DNA of 64,000 bases from Phoronis australis (GCA_002633005.1 NMRA01000151.1:247770-311769); one strand, 5' to 3'. Positions 50,401 through 58,622 are shown, counted from the first letter of the stretch. Notes: generated by a model not told the origin, from the letters alone. Made by a program: numbers and translations.

Positions 50401-51712
50401 GATAGTGGGCATCCAAATGATAGATTGGGCGTCCTTGCCAGGGTGTCCATATTAGTGCTAGGGCGACCATTTGGACGCCCAGGACGTACGCTGGATAAAG
50501 GGCTGCTTCTTAATCAATTAGAACAACTGATATGCACCCACTGGGTGTATGCATACTGTGCAGATATAACAGATGATCATATTTTTAAACATTTTATAGC
50601 CATCTCACACACAATTTAGGATCAACTACGTCAAAAAGAGGTAAATACCCAGTACACCGATTGGTGAATTAAGCAGGGAATGGGCAACCCACTGGAAGGC
50701 ATGCAAGGCACTGATAGATAAACATGATATAAAATTTTAACTAAGAATGCCACCAGGAGTAAAACCAGCTGCCAGTCTTGCACGACAGGTATATTTCAAT
50801 TTGAATACACATGGTTTTAAAGGATACCTGTAAAGCATTGAGCTTGGCTAAGACTTTATAAACACTTAGGGATAATTGAACAAACCCTGTAACTACCTTG
50901 ACCATAAGTAGACCTTTGCATGTGAACCAGCATTGAGACCAGCAGTCCTTGAACCATTTGAAATCCACATCCAAGATTGGATATTTACTGGCGAATGCCA
51001 AACCGCTGTTCAATGCATGTAGATTGCTGCTCAGACTGTTCCGGGTGACGTCGTATACAACATAAGGATAAGTTTTTAGCAGCTTGTCTGCCAGTGTCCT
51101 ACTACAACTGCGGTCAAATGCCTCTTGAATAAGGACAAAGTCTAAAATTGGAAAATTTGTTAAGATGTCATGATTATAACTGTTGGACTTAAAGTGCCTG
51201 TTGGATGATTCATCAGCTGGAACTGTTGCTGAGTTATCATTGCTTTTATGTAGCAATGCAGTGGGCATCTGACTTTTGCAATCTGCCAATTCCTCTCCGA
51301 GACGGTTAGCTCTCCATACATTATGTCTTAAATTATTCAACCTGCAAATGCTCTCTGGTGCTAAACAAAGATTAACAGTGCAAAATGTATACTTGGTTTT
51401 AAGGAAATTGGTCTTTAGTTTCCAAGAGCCGTTGGTCCTGTACATGTAAGGACGACGGAATCTCTCAAATGTTGTTCCATACACGAATCCTATGAGAGCC
51501 AGAGGCAGGCTGACAAGTCCTAAAACTAATGCCACAGGTCCGATGAGAAAATAGTGAAAAAATCTAGCATATGGCTTATCCATCTCAGCAGTGATAGTGA
51601 TGTATGCTGACAGGAACTCATCGAGGAAGACATAAGCCGGGTAGTAGAGGCAGTAGGCTAGCAAATCTTGGTAGTAGAAGAAACCATTGATGAACGGCTG
51701 TGTGTAAAGCAT
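29343..51712 (-). CDS. SMPD3: Neutral sphingomyelinase, SMPD3-like, with triplicated catalytic exon
   Basis: Exons in transcript order: 51712-50897; one exon not located; 38436-38296; 36288-36199; one of 35414-35167, 32642-32401 or 32296-32055; and 29465-29343 with the stop. The family cleaves sphingomyelin to ceramide and phosphocholine at the inner face of membranes. Visible hallmarks: N-terminal MLYTQPF and two hydrophobic segments ending RRPYMY; FVLIQEAFD with the Mg-binding Glu; LNSGLAFASKYPI; GGDFNFDN; RRID; and C-terminal LAGLTDHLPV with the catalytic Asp-His pair. The start is set by alignment of MLYTQPF with the human N terminus; the exon begins 21 bases upstream (acceptor at 51734). 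The exon that should carry the GY..THL block was not found. Of the Asp-Lys switch known in human nSMase2, the Lys is kept but the Asp position appears to be Cys. SMPD3 is the closest family member by eye; SMPD5 or a lineage-specific paralogue is possible. Confidence 0.9.
32055..32296 (-). CDS. SMPD3: Alternative catalytic exon C
   Basis: 242 nt, acceptor TATTCAATAG, donor GTAAGATTAT. Starts in phase 1 (GTTLRHVNM) and ends in phase 0 after ASGRRRIDRVLVKD. Same length as exon B and clearly homologous to it: PLY(V/L)L(S/N)AD, then ELPP(V/L)D, then RRRIDR. It lies only 104 bases beyond exon B. No stop or frame damage. Confidence 0.88.
32401..32642 (-). CDS. SMPD3: Alternative catalytic exon B
   Basis: 242 nt, acceptor CTGCATTATAG, donor GTAAGCATAC. 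Starts in phase 1 (GTSLRHLTM) and ends in phase 0 after GGRRRIDRLIFQE. Intact and homologous to exons A and C across the whole length, with small indels against A. Confidence 0.88.
33477..33885 (+). repeat. Dispersed repeat, about 0.4 kb, copy 1
   Basis: Aligns over its length to 54590-54950: GTGTTGAATGA-CAGCTCA, CACTGGCTCTGTTT, GTGTTGCATTCACACT, AAATATAGCTA and GAAGAAAGGAGACT. The final segment also matches 3985-4090 (ACGAAGTTTGTGTAAA). Non-coding, inside a sphingomyelinase intron. Confidence 0.7.
34315..34418. repeat. 104-bp hairpin between the alternative exons
   Basis: The left arm 34315-34350 pairs with the right arm 34383-34418 at about 30 of 36 positions, around a 32-base loop. It lies between alternative exons A and B. 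It could be a tiny MITE, a pre-miRNA-like hairpin or a splicing-related structure. Confidence 0.6.
35167..35414 (-). CDS. SMPD3: Alternative catalytic exon A
   Basis: 248 nt, acceptor ACAAACTGGTAG, donor GTAAGTGAAT. Starts in phase 1 (GTELRQLVM) and ends in phase 0 after GGKRRIDYIFYKP. Its RRIDY agrees better with vertebrate SMPD3 (RRIDY) than the RRIDR of exons B and C, so A is probably the ancestral form. Confidence 0.9.
36199..36288 (-). CDS. SMPD3: Sphingomyelinase exon before the alternative cluster
   Basis: 90 nt, acceptor TATTTTTTCAG, donor GTGAGTATTT. Encodes GDKASASHRIFDSYVDLGRK and ends YDWTV plus one base, matching the family's PWAIGT region. It ends in phase 1 with G, which completes Gly with any of exons A, B or C. 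Confidence 0.9.
36971..36984 (+). promoter_or_regulatory. CTCF-consensus match in block 4
   Basis: CCACTAGATGGCAC, an exact match to the CTCF core consensus, inside a sphingomyelinase intron. Confidence 0.45.
37650..37663 (+). promoter_or_regulatory. CTCF-consensus match in block 4
   Basis: CCACTAGGTGGCGC, an exact match to the CTCF core consensus. Neighbouring near-matches lie at 37499 and 37805. Confidence 0.45.
38296..38436 (-). CDS. SMPD3: Sphingomyelinase exon with GDFNFDN
   Basis: 141 nt, acceptor TTGTACTTTAG, donor GTATGTCACT. Encodes LDNIMNWMAEFRQSTG and VVGGDFNFDNMSP; the Asp and Asn of GDFN belong to the phosphodiesterase active site. It starts in phase 1 and ends in phase 1. Confidence 0.93.
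39704..40034. repeat. Tandem duplication of a 160-170 bp GAT/GAC-rich unit
   Basis: CGACACTTAGCGAAATTAAC then GATGATGACGAAGATAACGA in the first unit recur as CGACACTTGGCGAAATTAAC then GATGATGACGAAGATGACGA in the second. Both end in GTCATAAATCAGCAAG or CAGACATCAGTAAG plus ATAGGCT. The acidic ORF across the first unit is a by-product. Confidence 0.6.
40035..42074. other. Intron sequence without recognised features
   Basis: Lies inside the long sphingomyelinase intron. Contains short runs such as CGCATGCGCG at 40551 and some ORFs up to 139 codons on - without homology or splice support. Confidence 0.35.
42075..42390 (+). repeat. Copy of the 12/17 kb MITE-like family
   Basis: GCTTATTGTAGCCTAAG, TTTCTACAAAACT, GCATTGCTATCAAACT, AATTGTGCTGAAATCCCA and TTGAATTCTTGAATAAAAAT match 17195-17525 closely. 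Only the inner part and one end are clear. Confidence 0.65.
42590..43200 (+). repeat. Dispersed repeat, about 0.65 kb, copy 2
   Basis: Shares ordered blocks with 22550-23270, including TTGTTACAAA, GCAAGAAAATGGCGT, CACAGATTTTGTGTGCACA, GACGAGGTGACGAGGTGAAC and the AATAAACGTATTTTGAA region. Confidence 0.55.
44150..44770 (+). repeat. CTCF-motif repeat, block 5
   Basis: Family phrases (GAAATGCACCTAGGA, GGCCATTAGATACCGC, AACTTCATAATGATTCTTT) surround degraded boxes and CACCAGGGGGCAGA at 44380-44393. Confidence 0.65.
44925..45205 (+). pseudogene. THAP-domain relic in a sphingomyelinase intron
   Basis: VCGNYKAVRKAVHHFF in one frame continues as FRFPREPKMLRKWLAAVKN in another, with the shift at the T run 44972-44977. 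VCSWHFVDSDF and basic residues follow, ending at TGA 45205. The first Cys, FP, Trp, VCSxHF and the final hydrophobic-Pro pattern fit a THAP zinc finger. A one-base slip in a homopolymer could be decay or a sequencing error. Only the DNA-binding domain remains. Orientation is opposite to the host gene. Confidence 0.65.
45690..45762 (+). repeat. C-rich short tandem repeat
   Basis: ACCCCCTCAACCCCTAAACC then CTTGACCCACGACC repeated about twice. With the complementary G-rich stretch at 46365-46452 it forms an inverted pair, each next to GGATTGTTCTGAAA or its complement. Confidence 0.55.
46365..46452 (+). repeat. G-rich short tandem repeat, inverted partner
   Basis: GGGTCAAAGGGGTTGTGGAG, GTTGTGGGTTG and GGGACGAGGGGTGTGGGTGT precede TTTCAGAACAATCCCA. 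Several GGG/GGGG runs could form a G-quadruplex on the + strand. Confidence 0.5.
46900..48100 (+). repeat. CTCF-motif repeat, block 6
   Basis: About 1.2 kb with boxes at 47301-47316 (TGCGAGGGGGCGCAG), 47539-47552 (CCACTAGGGGACAC) and 47978-47991 (CCAATAGGGGGCAC), plus weaker ones. Phrases AAAGATCCTGCACAGTGTTT and GTTTGGTTGATAGATGGGCA are shared with the other blocks. Confidence 0.7.
48332..48532 (+). CDS. Acidic small ORF, possible transposon-derived fragment
   Basis: 66 codons from ATG to TAA, open for another 20 codons or so upstream. Very acidic (DDEMGLHESENEFDMF), followed by a Tyr-rich stretch (YFYTLRPYELDPHAREAASG) and a Ser/Pro tail. The RPYELDP pattern resembles a motif I associate with invertebrate proteins that carry a P2X7 C-terminal-like domain, but no such domain follows. 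Function unknown; chance ORF possible. Confidence 0.3.
   Translation: MNKYCEETYDNGGQDDEMGLHESENEFDMFSAAYFYTLRPYELDPHAREAASGSASQPSHPTDDPE
49130..49580 (+). repeat. CTCF-motif repeat, block 7
   Basis: GGCCACTAAATGGTGAGAAA, TTTTATAAAAATCTGCCGAG and AGATACAGAGGTAAACGTAA match the other blocks. Its boxes are degraded. Confidence 0.6.
50897..51712 (-). CDS. SMPD3: Sphingomyelinase first coding exon
   Basis: 816 nt, 272 residues, phase 0 end at donor GTAGTTACAG. Contains the N-terminal hydrophobic region (two segments, around residues 10-35 and 50-72, the second VLGLVSLPLALIGFVYG) thought to hairpin into the membrane. Then come RRPYMY, a catalytic-domain start (FCTVNLCLAPESICRLNN), a polar insert shorter than in vertebrate SMPD3, FVLIQEAFD, and LNSGLAFASKYPILDV. 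The exon itself extends to 51733 after acceptor TTTCATTTCAG. Confidence 0.93.
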
Positions 51713-51801
51713 TCTGGCCAGCAACAATAAAACCTGAAATGAAAATATTGACATTTTACAAGTTTTATAACCATTTGACTTGTGTCTAAGGGGAAGGCAA
51801 C

Positions 51802-52094
51802 TGTTTTTAGTGTTATTGTTTTTAGCGTTATTGTTTTTAGCGTTATTGTTTTAGCGTTATTGTTTTAGCGTTATTGTTTTTAGCGTTATTGTTTTTAGCG
51901 TTATTGTTTTTAGCGTTATTGTTTTTAGCGTTAGTTCTTAGCGTTATTGTTTTTAGCGTTACTTCTTAGCGTTATTGTTTTTAGCGTTATTGTTTTTAGC
52001 GTTAGTTCTTAGTGTTATTGTTTTTAGCATTATTGTTTTTAGCATTATTGTTTTTAGCATTATTGTTTTTAGCGTTATTATTTTTAGCGTTATT
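51802..52094 (+). repeat. 15-bp minisatellite, about 19 copies
   Basis: Tandem copies of TTTTTAGCGTTATTG, with variants carrying AGTTCTT, GTTTTAGCG or GCATT, sit 70 bases 5' of the first sphingomyelinase coding exon. The asparagine-rich ORF on the - strand is a translation of the repeat. Confidence 0.9.
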
Positions 52095-52933
52095 CAAATT
52101 GGTTGAATTACAATTTTCTCTCTTTACCACAACTAATTTAGTTAATAAAACTCCTGTCTTTTCGTTAATTATGCGGAAGTGACGTTTTCTACCCGAATCA
52201 TTCTCCATCTTCATAATGCAACAAATCATGGGCATCTGATGGTGGCATACATTTTCCAAAAAAATGACTTAAGTCCACCACCACAAAAACACAAATCTTG
52301 TACATGGTGAAGTTGTGCTGGTTGCCGGCCTTGAACATTGCAATGACTGTTCACTCAGACAGAACACCAACTTCATAGCCTTGAGTCACTACAGTTACTG
52401 CACCTCATAATTGTTACGGGAAGATTTTATGTAGGATGAACATGTCATTTATTTATCATTAAAGTATGATAAAAACACATTACAACTTGTATCTAGAATT
52501 CGATGGACTGAATTCAATGTTAACATATATTTTGTTCGATGGACTGAACTTCATAGTTATTCCGAAGCATTTCATCAAGTGAAGACTTCTTGGAACACTG
52601 GATCGAATGATCAAGAGAAGAGGAAACTCCTCATAACAAGTGTAACACTGGATCCAAGGCCGACGCCAGGAACGTGATCACAGACTGATTAAATTAGCCT
52701 TCTTTGTTAATCTTTATGATTATTCATTTAGGAAAATTCAAACATTTAGTCAATATACTCATTATTACATCCAAATCAAATTGCGTTGTTTCAACCGCCT
52801 ACCGGCAAGATATTCACCACGTGACAATAATGCTTTGCATTTCCAAAAAGCACTCCTAGGTGGTGACATAGCAGAGAACGATATGATATCCTTCTTCAGA
52901 ACATATTAAGCAGACCTGTTCCTTCATAATCTC
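52095..52933. other. Unrecognised flank of the sphingomyelinase gene
   Basis: No upstream exon or promoter could be identified. TTCGATGGACTGAA occurs twice, near 52499 and 52537. Confidence 0.35.
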
Positions 52934-53072
52934 AATGGGCATGTCCTTTTTCGCTATCCCACGTTACAAAATATTTGCTGCACACTCGATAGTTTTGCAC
53001 CTCCATGACAATGGAATGAGTAGGCAATGCTGCATTCTTGACAAAAGTGAGCCAACTCCAACAAATCTTGTC
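52934..53072 (-). pseudogene. THAP-domain fragment
   Basis: The - strand reads [20 protein letters not shown] then NYRVCSKYF, ending at a [11 protein letters not shown] and NYRVC match the THAP relic at 14.7 kb ([21 protein letters not shown]), so the two belong to one family. The His of VCSxHF has become Tyr and the N-terminal Cys pair is absent. Confidence 0.5.
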
Positions 53073-54129
53073 ATTCATTGGAAATAAGTGAATCAACATG
53101 TGCTCGAGACATTACACTCTGGAACAGCACCTCCAACACAGGCGAGCGATTCGAATCTGGAGTTGTTATGAACTTGCTCTTCATGACGAAAAAAAAATCG
53201 GCGTCGCCCAGAGGCTAAATTAGAGATGGCGGAGAATAGTGTCGACCAGAAGAAATAGTGGCGATGGGAGGATAGGGTGAAAATAACGGCTACAGGAGGA
53301 GAAACTAGTGGCTACTGGGTGGAGGCAGTAGCAACCAGGGTAGTGGTGGTGACTGCTAGCCCAGAAAAAAGCAAAGGTAAGAGGAAGGAGAGAATAGCGA
53401 TGGGATGAAAAATGGTGACGGGCTAGGGGGAAAATGATGTGAGCCGCTAATAATTTATGCTTACCTTTCTAGTAAGTGCCTGGAAACATAATATAATCAT
53501 TGTTATTTGCAGACAAACTCGTCTTTAAGATTACTGGTTATTGTTTACGTTTTCACAAAGAATCACCGAAAATATTACAGTACCTTAGTGGTCAACTCCT
53601 ATTCTCTCCCCCGCATGCCAGGTATTTTGAGCACCACGTCCCCCCCCCTTCATTGCTAGCGAGGTCACACAGAGTTAAGCCCCCCTTGCATAATGTTTGT
53701 GGTGCCCCACAGTGGTTTGACCTTACCCATCTGGGTGTCGCACTGCCACCATCTCAGTTTCACGATATGGCTTGAGAAGGACCCTCAGTCCAGCTACGCC
53801 GTGGCAGTATTATGGCGGCTGTATTATTGAGAATCATGGACCAATACTCGATAAAACATAAAAATTTAACTTTACATTTAAGCACCAACTTAAGCATACA
53901 AAACTCAATTTTAGAATATTTCAAAATTCTTTTTAAGACACATTTACAAAAATTTTAAACTTCAGGATTTCAATAAAATTTAGCCCTTTAGGGTGCTTTT
54001 ATTTTAAGATAACTTAGAGAACTAGCAAATAACCCCCACCACAGGTATGCAAGTGAGTATGTTTGTGGGCGTGAATGGTTTGTTTTAAGTTGCCAATCAT
54101 GTTTCGTTATTTGTATTTCAATTTATAAA
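53073..54129. other. No recognised feature
   Basis: G-rich minisatellite-like text around 53240-53440 (repeated GGTG-ACGG and GGAGGA words) but no clear unit. The ORF at 53500-53775 has no homology I recognise. Confidence 0.3.
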
Positions 54130-54330
54130 CCAAAGCAACATAGAGCGTTGATATGCACCCATGAATGCACTGCAAACGGTGAGCTTCTAGGGGTGTTTAT
54201 TTGTATCATAAATATGGCCACTAGATGGCGCAAAATACCTAGAATCCATCCGCAAACAGGTACATGTAATCGTTTAAAGCTATTTACCAAATTTTGTAAA
54301 AATCTGTCAAGGAACTTCACAGAAACAAAC
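54130..54330 (+). repeat. CTCF-motif repeat, block 8
   Basis: A single unit: GATATGCACCCATGAATGCA, GGTGAGCTTCTAGGGGTGTT, the box at 54218 and ATTTTGTAAAAATCTGTCAA. Confidence 0.65.
54218..54231 (+). promoter_or_regulatory. CTCF-consensus match in block 8
   Basis: CCACTAGATGGCGC, an exact match to the CTCF core consensus, about 2.5 kb 5' of the first sphingomyelinase coding exon. Confidence 0.45.
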
Positions 54331-54589
54331 GTCCTTCAAAATAAGCTTGTTATGGAAAACATAGCATCTACTTTAAGATTTGTGGCATGTTGGCAAGGTC
54401 TCTCAGAGCGAGAGGTGGGGTAACTTTACGTTCTGAGCCTATATTATACGAAAATGTCTTTCAAATGAGAACTGCATTTGTGCAAGACGTATGTACAATC
54501 AACATGGATAATGAAAACCTTGAAATTCAAGGTGTCTAGTAAGTTACTGTGGACACCAACATGCACATTAGTAGTAGGACCAATTTTTT

Positions 54590-54950
54590 AGAATCGTTAC
54601 TGATCAGTCACGAAAAACCCGTGTTGAATGAGCAGCTCATAGGTGTGTACCACACGCTGGCTCTGTTTTGATAGGATTGCGGGCTTCCTACCATGTGTTG
54701 CATTCACACTATCTGCTTGTATGCCACTCTTCCCGCTGTCACACGTATTTCACACTTTATTTCGCTATTTACATGTTCATTGCCCTTATTGACTGATGAT
54801 GGGACATACAGTCTCAAAATATAGCTATTTACTACACATTTGAACACCTGAAGAAAGGAGACTGTCCCAAAACTACCATCCTACCAGCAAAACAAAAAGT
54901 CTCGTCGTATTTTTAACAAGTTCATTTGTTAAAATGGACTATTGTAATGA
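54590..54950 (+). repeat. Dispersed repeat, about 0.4 kb, copy 2
   Basis: Aligns along its length to 33477-33885, differing by scattered substitutions and a small insertion near 54730. Same orientation. Confidence 0.7.
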
Positions 54951-57196
54951 GACTGTTGACATGGACCTTGAATTCCACAGATTACACCAGTAGGAACTCT
55001 AAAGATATTTAAAGACATTTACAACCTCCAAAAGAGTGTCCTTCAGTGCTAATAAGGTATTCAAATAGAGGAAAGATCCTCAGCTGTGCAGCCTCCTCTC
55101 GGCGTGCCTTGCAAATGGGGAACCTCCCCTTAACCCTCTATGATCATGAGTGCTATGAAGGTAATGGAAGTCAGTTCTCAATTTTGTTGACAAATGATGG
55201 GATGCGTCAGAAAAAATCTTAATTGCCAGAGTATTTGTTCGAGTTGGAAGAAATGCAGATCTACAGCCTTCCAAAAGCATTCATACCGACGTGACTTTGG
55301 TGGGTCAAAGGAGAAGGCAGACAGAGGAGCTGTAATTAACCGATGATGTCATAGGTACAGTGTGTTCAGCAGTTCACAAGACGCTAACTTGTGTCAGCTT
55401 ATCGCTTGAATTTCTCGATTTAAACCAATAAATCATCAAAATTTGATGCAAAACCCTTACAAATACAGTGAGTTTTTAAACAAACGAGGTGTTTTATTTT
55501 GCTGTTATGGATTTAAAAAAAATTTAACATACTGTAGCCTACAAAGTTTGGTAGGACAACTTAGCGAGATCGGTTGCAGTAATTAAGTTTGGATCTGGTC
55601 GGTGATAAATTAGTATTGATCTTCCGTGAAATACAGATGAGAGTATAGCCGTGTGTTTCAACTTCAGACTTGTGAATTTTTTTAGGTCTAAACACACAAA
55701 ACCCTGGATATAACTCTGTGGCTCGGAAACCATCAGGCCCGTCACGGACTGGAGACATCACAAACATGAGCTAATCGAGGTAGTCAGCTGCCAAAGTTGA
55801 AAACTGAACTTCGAGTTACAAAAAATAGACTAGTGAACCAAAAAATAATATGCACTATGAATTGGCCATGAAATTGCAACTCTACTTACTCGTCAAGGGC
55901 GCAAAGTCAGCTTACTTTCCATAGAACTGTCAGGACGAAAGGTTATACAATAACAATTCAAATAATGTTTTAATATCTAAATAAAATTCCCCTAACACCT
56001 GACCAAAGCATATAAAATCAACAATATACCCGCTTTCCTCGCAGTTTCATGGTTTGCACAAGTGGAAATGATACATCATATCACATTGGCACACACTCAG
56101 CTGAAGAACCACTGGTGTTGCTGTGTCACAGGTTAGAGAGTTGAGTTGAGATCGACCGCATACGAGGTGATGTGTATATAGATCAATTAAGACAGTAAAA
56201 AAACAAAGTAAATCGGGTGGCATTCTTTAACCAAATCACCCGCATACATGGCACATCGTTTTTGAGATGGGATTTTTCAAATGAGGGAAAATTACCCCAA
56301 CCCCTAGCCACAATCACTCAAATCAAAACTATGGTTTTGTCCTCTAAATAGTTGAAATTGAAGTTTTGTGCCTTATACACTGCTTAAAACATCCCACGGG
56401 AATGTTTTATCATGCAAATAGGTTAGCAATAGTAGTAGGGGTGTCAGCGAATTCATTACTCCCATGAATGTCTTTTAGAATTTTGTGATCAACCCTACTA
56501 TTCATATGAAACACAAATTGCCTAACCACAGGAATTTTCACGATTTTTAAATTATTTTTCATATGGGATTGAGGCCCCCGACATTCAGCCCAAAATCGAA
56601 GAATCAATGGCTTATATTAGGTCAATAATGTGCAGCAGCATTCTTTACAGACGGGTTACATATCTAGCTGCAGCCTAGCTACGCCGAGAAATGGCAGCAC
56701 AGATACAGGAGACCTGTCTACAGTCTACTTCGCAAATTATAAGTTAGCCTTATGGAAAGCTGTACAAATACACCAGACAAGAAGAAGCAGTGGTGGCTGT
56801 GGATGCCCTCTATGGACAGTAACTTGGTTCAAATACCAAAAACCAGAATCAGATGAACGAGATCTACCTGGCTACAGATTTCATTAACCTCCCTCTGCAA
56901 GAGCCTACTAGTAATGACTATATGTATATAAGAGGGCTCTCAATCTCATTAATTTTAACCAGGTGTTTTGTGCAATGGACCCTATCTATGTGGCTGCAGC
57001 AGAAAATGTAGTAAAAAATGACTCATTCCGCATCAAGAAATTGCCTCATTTTGCCCCCCAGAAGACTATCCTAGGATCTCCTAAACCACCAAACTCTGTG
57101 GTGTCATACTTTACCCAATTTCTCTCATCCCTAATGTGATTTATTAGACTAAACATGGTTTTGAATACCTGACCCCCCACCTTGCCGCTTGTTGGC
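54951..57196. other. Intergenic sequence without recognised features
   Basis: Short ORFs only. No repeat family of this window was recognised here. Confidence 0.35.
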
Positions 57197-57236
57197 TGTA
57201 CTGTGGTCGGTGGATCGGTGTACTGTGGTCGGTGGA
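57197..57236 (+). repeat. 22-bp direct repeat at the LTR insertion site
   Basis: TGTACTGTGGTCGGTGGATCGG at 57197-57218 is followed by its first 18 bases (57219-57236). The remaining TCGG and the start of a third copy lie just after the element at 58969. The LTR element therefore inserted into a small tandem repeat. Confidence 0.8.
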
Positions 57237-57389
57237 TGTTGATATGAGCGACCTCTACCGGTCTCTATATATATATGTTACATAGTGTAAACAGTTGTTA
57301 GTTGTAGTGTGAGCACCAGTTAGTGCACATCAATAAAAGCAGTACTAGTTATCCTGAAGAACGTTCTTTATTCACATAACAACTCAACA
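57237..57389 (+). repeat. 5' LTR
   Basis: TGTTG to CAACA, with a TATATATATATG stretch at about 57267 as possible TATA region and AATAAA at 57332-57337 as poly(A) signal. Confidence 0.9.
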
Positions 57390-57423
57390 TGGTGGCAACG
57401 GTATTTTGACCAATCTCTGAAAG

Positions 57424-57711
57424 ATGGCAACGAACGGCAATTTTAGACTGCCTCCACAACTGGACTTATCGGACGCTAATCTTGCGGAAACATTCCGCAA
57501 ATGGAAACAGCAATTAAACGTATATTTGTTGGCCAGCGGAGCGACAGGAAAACCCAAGAAGGTACAAGCAGCAATTATTTTGCATTGCGGTGGCAATGAC
57601 GTGATTAGCGCCGCTGAACATTTTGTATACGATAATGCCGGAGACGAGGAAGATCCCGAGAAACTGTTACAAAAACTGGAGGAGTATTGTACGCCAAAAA
57701 AAATGTGGTAG
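57424..57711 (+). pseudogene. Gag N-terminal part of the LTR element
   Basis: 95 codons from an ATG 35 bases after the LTR, resembling Gypsy gag (FRKWKQQLNVYL, then EKLLQKLEEYC). It stops early after an A run (57697-57704) in which a single missing base relative to related frames, or a -1 slip, would move reading into the next ORF. Confidence 0.75.
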
Positions 57712-58622
57712 TCGAAACATTTCGTTTTTGGAAAATCAAGTATAACGAACCATTCGACACATTTTTGACCGAAGTACGGACAAAAGCTGAATCCTGCAAA
57801 TTCAACGACAAAGAAAGAATGATACGGGACAAAATAGTGTTAAGTGTCAGTGGAAAATTGCAAGATGGTGGTTCGCAATTCACTTCGACTGAGTTCGAAC
57901 GTTTCATTCGCGATTGGCAGATTGTGCACACGAAATCGAAACCAATGCACCAGAGCGCGAACGGAAAGGCCGAGGCTGCAGTGAAGCAGATGAAAAATCT
58001 TATGTTGAAGACAGCCAAATCGGGAAACGATATATATTTGGCAATCCTCGAACAGCGAACGACCCCGAACGCGACTGGTATAAGCCCAAGTGAACTGATG
58101 TTCAACCGTAAAATAAGAACACAATTGCCCGTGATGAACAGAAACATCAAACTAAACGTTAGCCTCGAGAAAGCGCGACAGCGGAGAGAAGCGCGAAAGG
58201 CAACGGTGAAGCGATACTATGACAAAAATTCGTGTGATCTACCGGAGCTTGTCATAGATCAACCCGTATATTTTCAACATAAAGAAGGTGACATATGGAT
58301 TCTTGGAACGGTTGTACAGAAATCCGGCACACAAAGTTATTTTGTGAAAGCGGAGAACGGACAAATATTCGAACGCAATCGAAAGCATATTCGTCCTACG
58401 CAAATTAGGCCAAACATCCGTGAAAAATCTCCGGAACCGAAAGTGCCTAACGCCGAAACCGGTCAGTCAACGGCATCGGGAAACGGTAATGCACCACAGA
58501 CAACCGCAACCGGAAACGCTGACAACAGTATATCACCGACAGACAATCTCCCTGTTGTAGTGCCGAGACGTTCACAACGAGTGACCAAACGACCAAATTA
58601 TCTCAGGGACTATGATTGCTGA
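57687..58622 (+). pseudogene. Gag remainder joined to integrase C terminus
   Basis: 311 codons in the -1 frame relative to the upstream gag ORF. The first 60 or so residues continue gag. At about 57862 the sequence jumps to integrase: GGSQFTS with the second acidic residue of the DDE triad, then GKAEAAVKQMK with the Glu. It continues through an integrase C-terminal region to RRSQRVTKRPNYLRDY and a stop. The catalytic core's first Asp and everything from protease to RNase H are deleted, so the product cannot support transposition alone. Confidence 0.8.

Noticed and set aside
50371-50560. Candidate for the missing sphingomyelinase exon (DTHIV or YTQWVH on the - strand)
   Set aside because: Neither fits the expected block around Thr-His-Leu, and neither has both an acceptor and a donor in the required phases.
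52002-52259. Asn/Lys-repeat protein on the - strand
   Set aside because: Direct translation of the 15-bp minisatellite.
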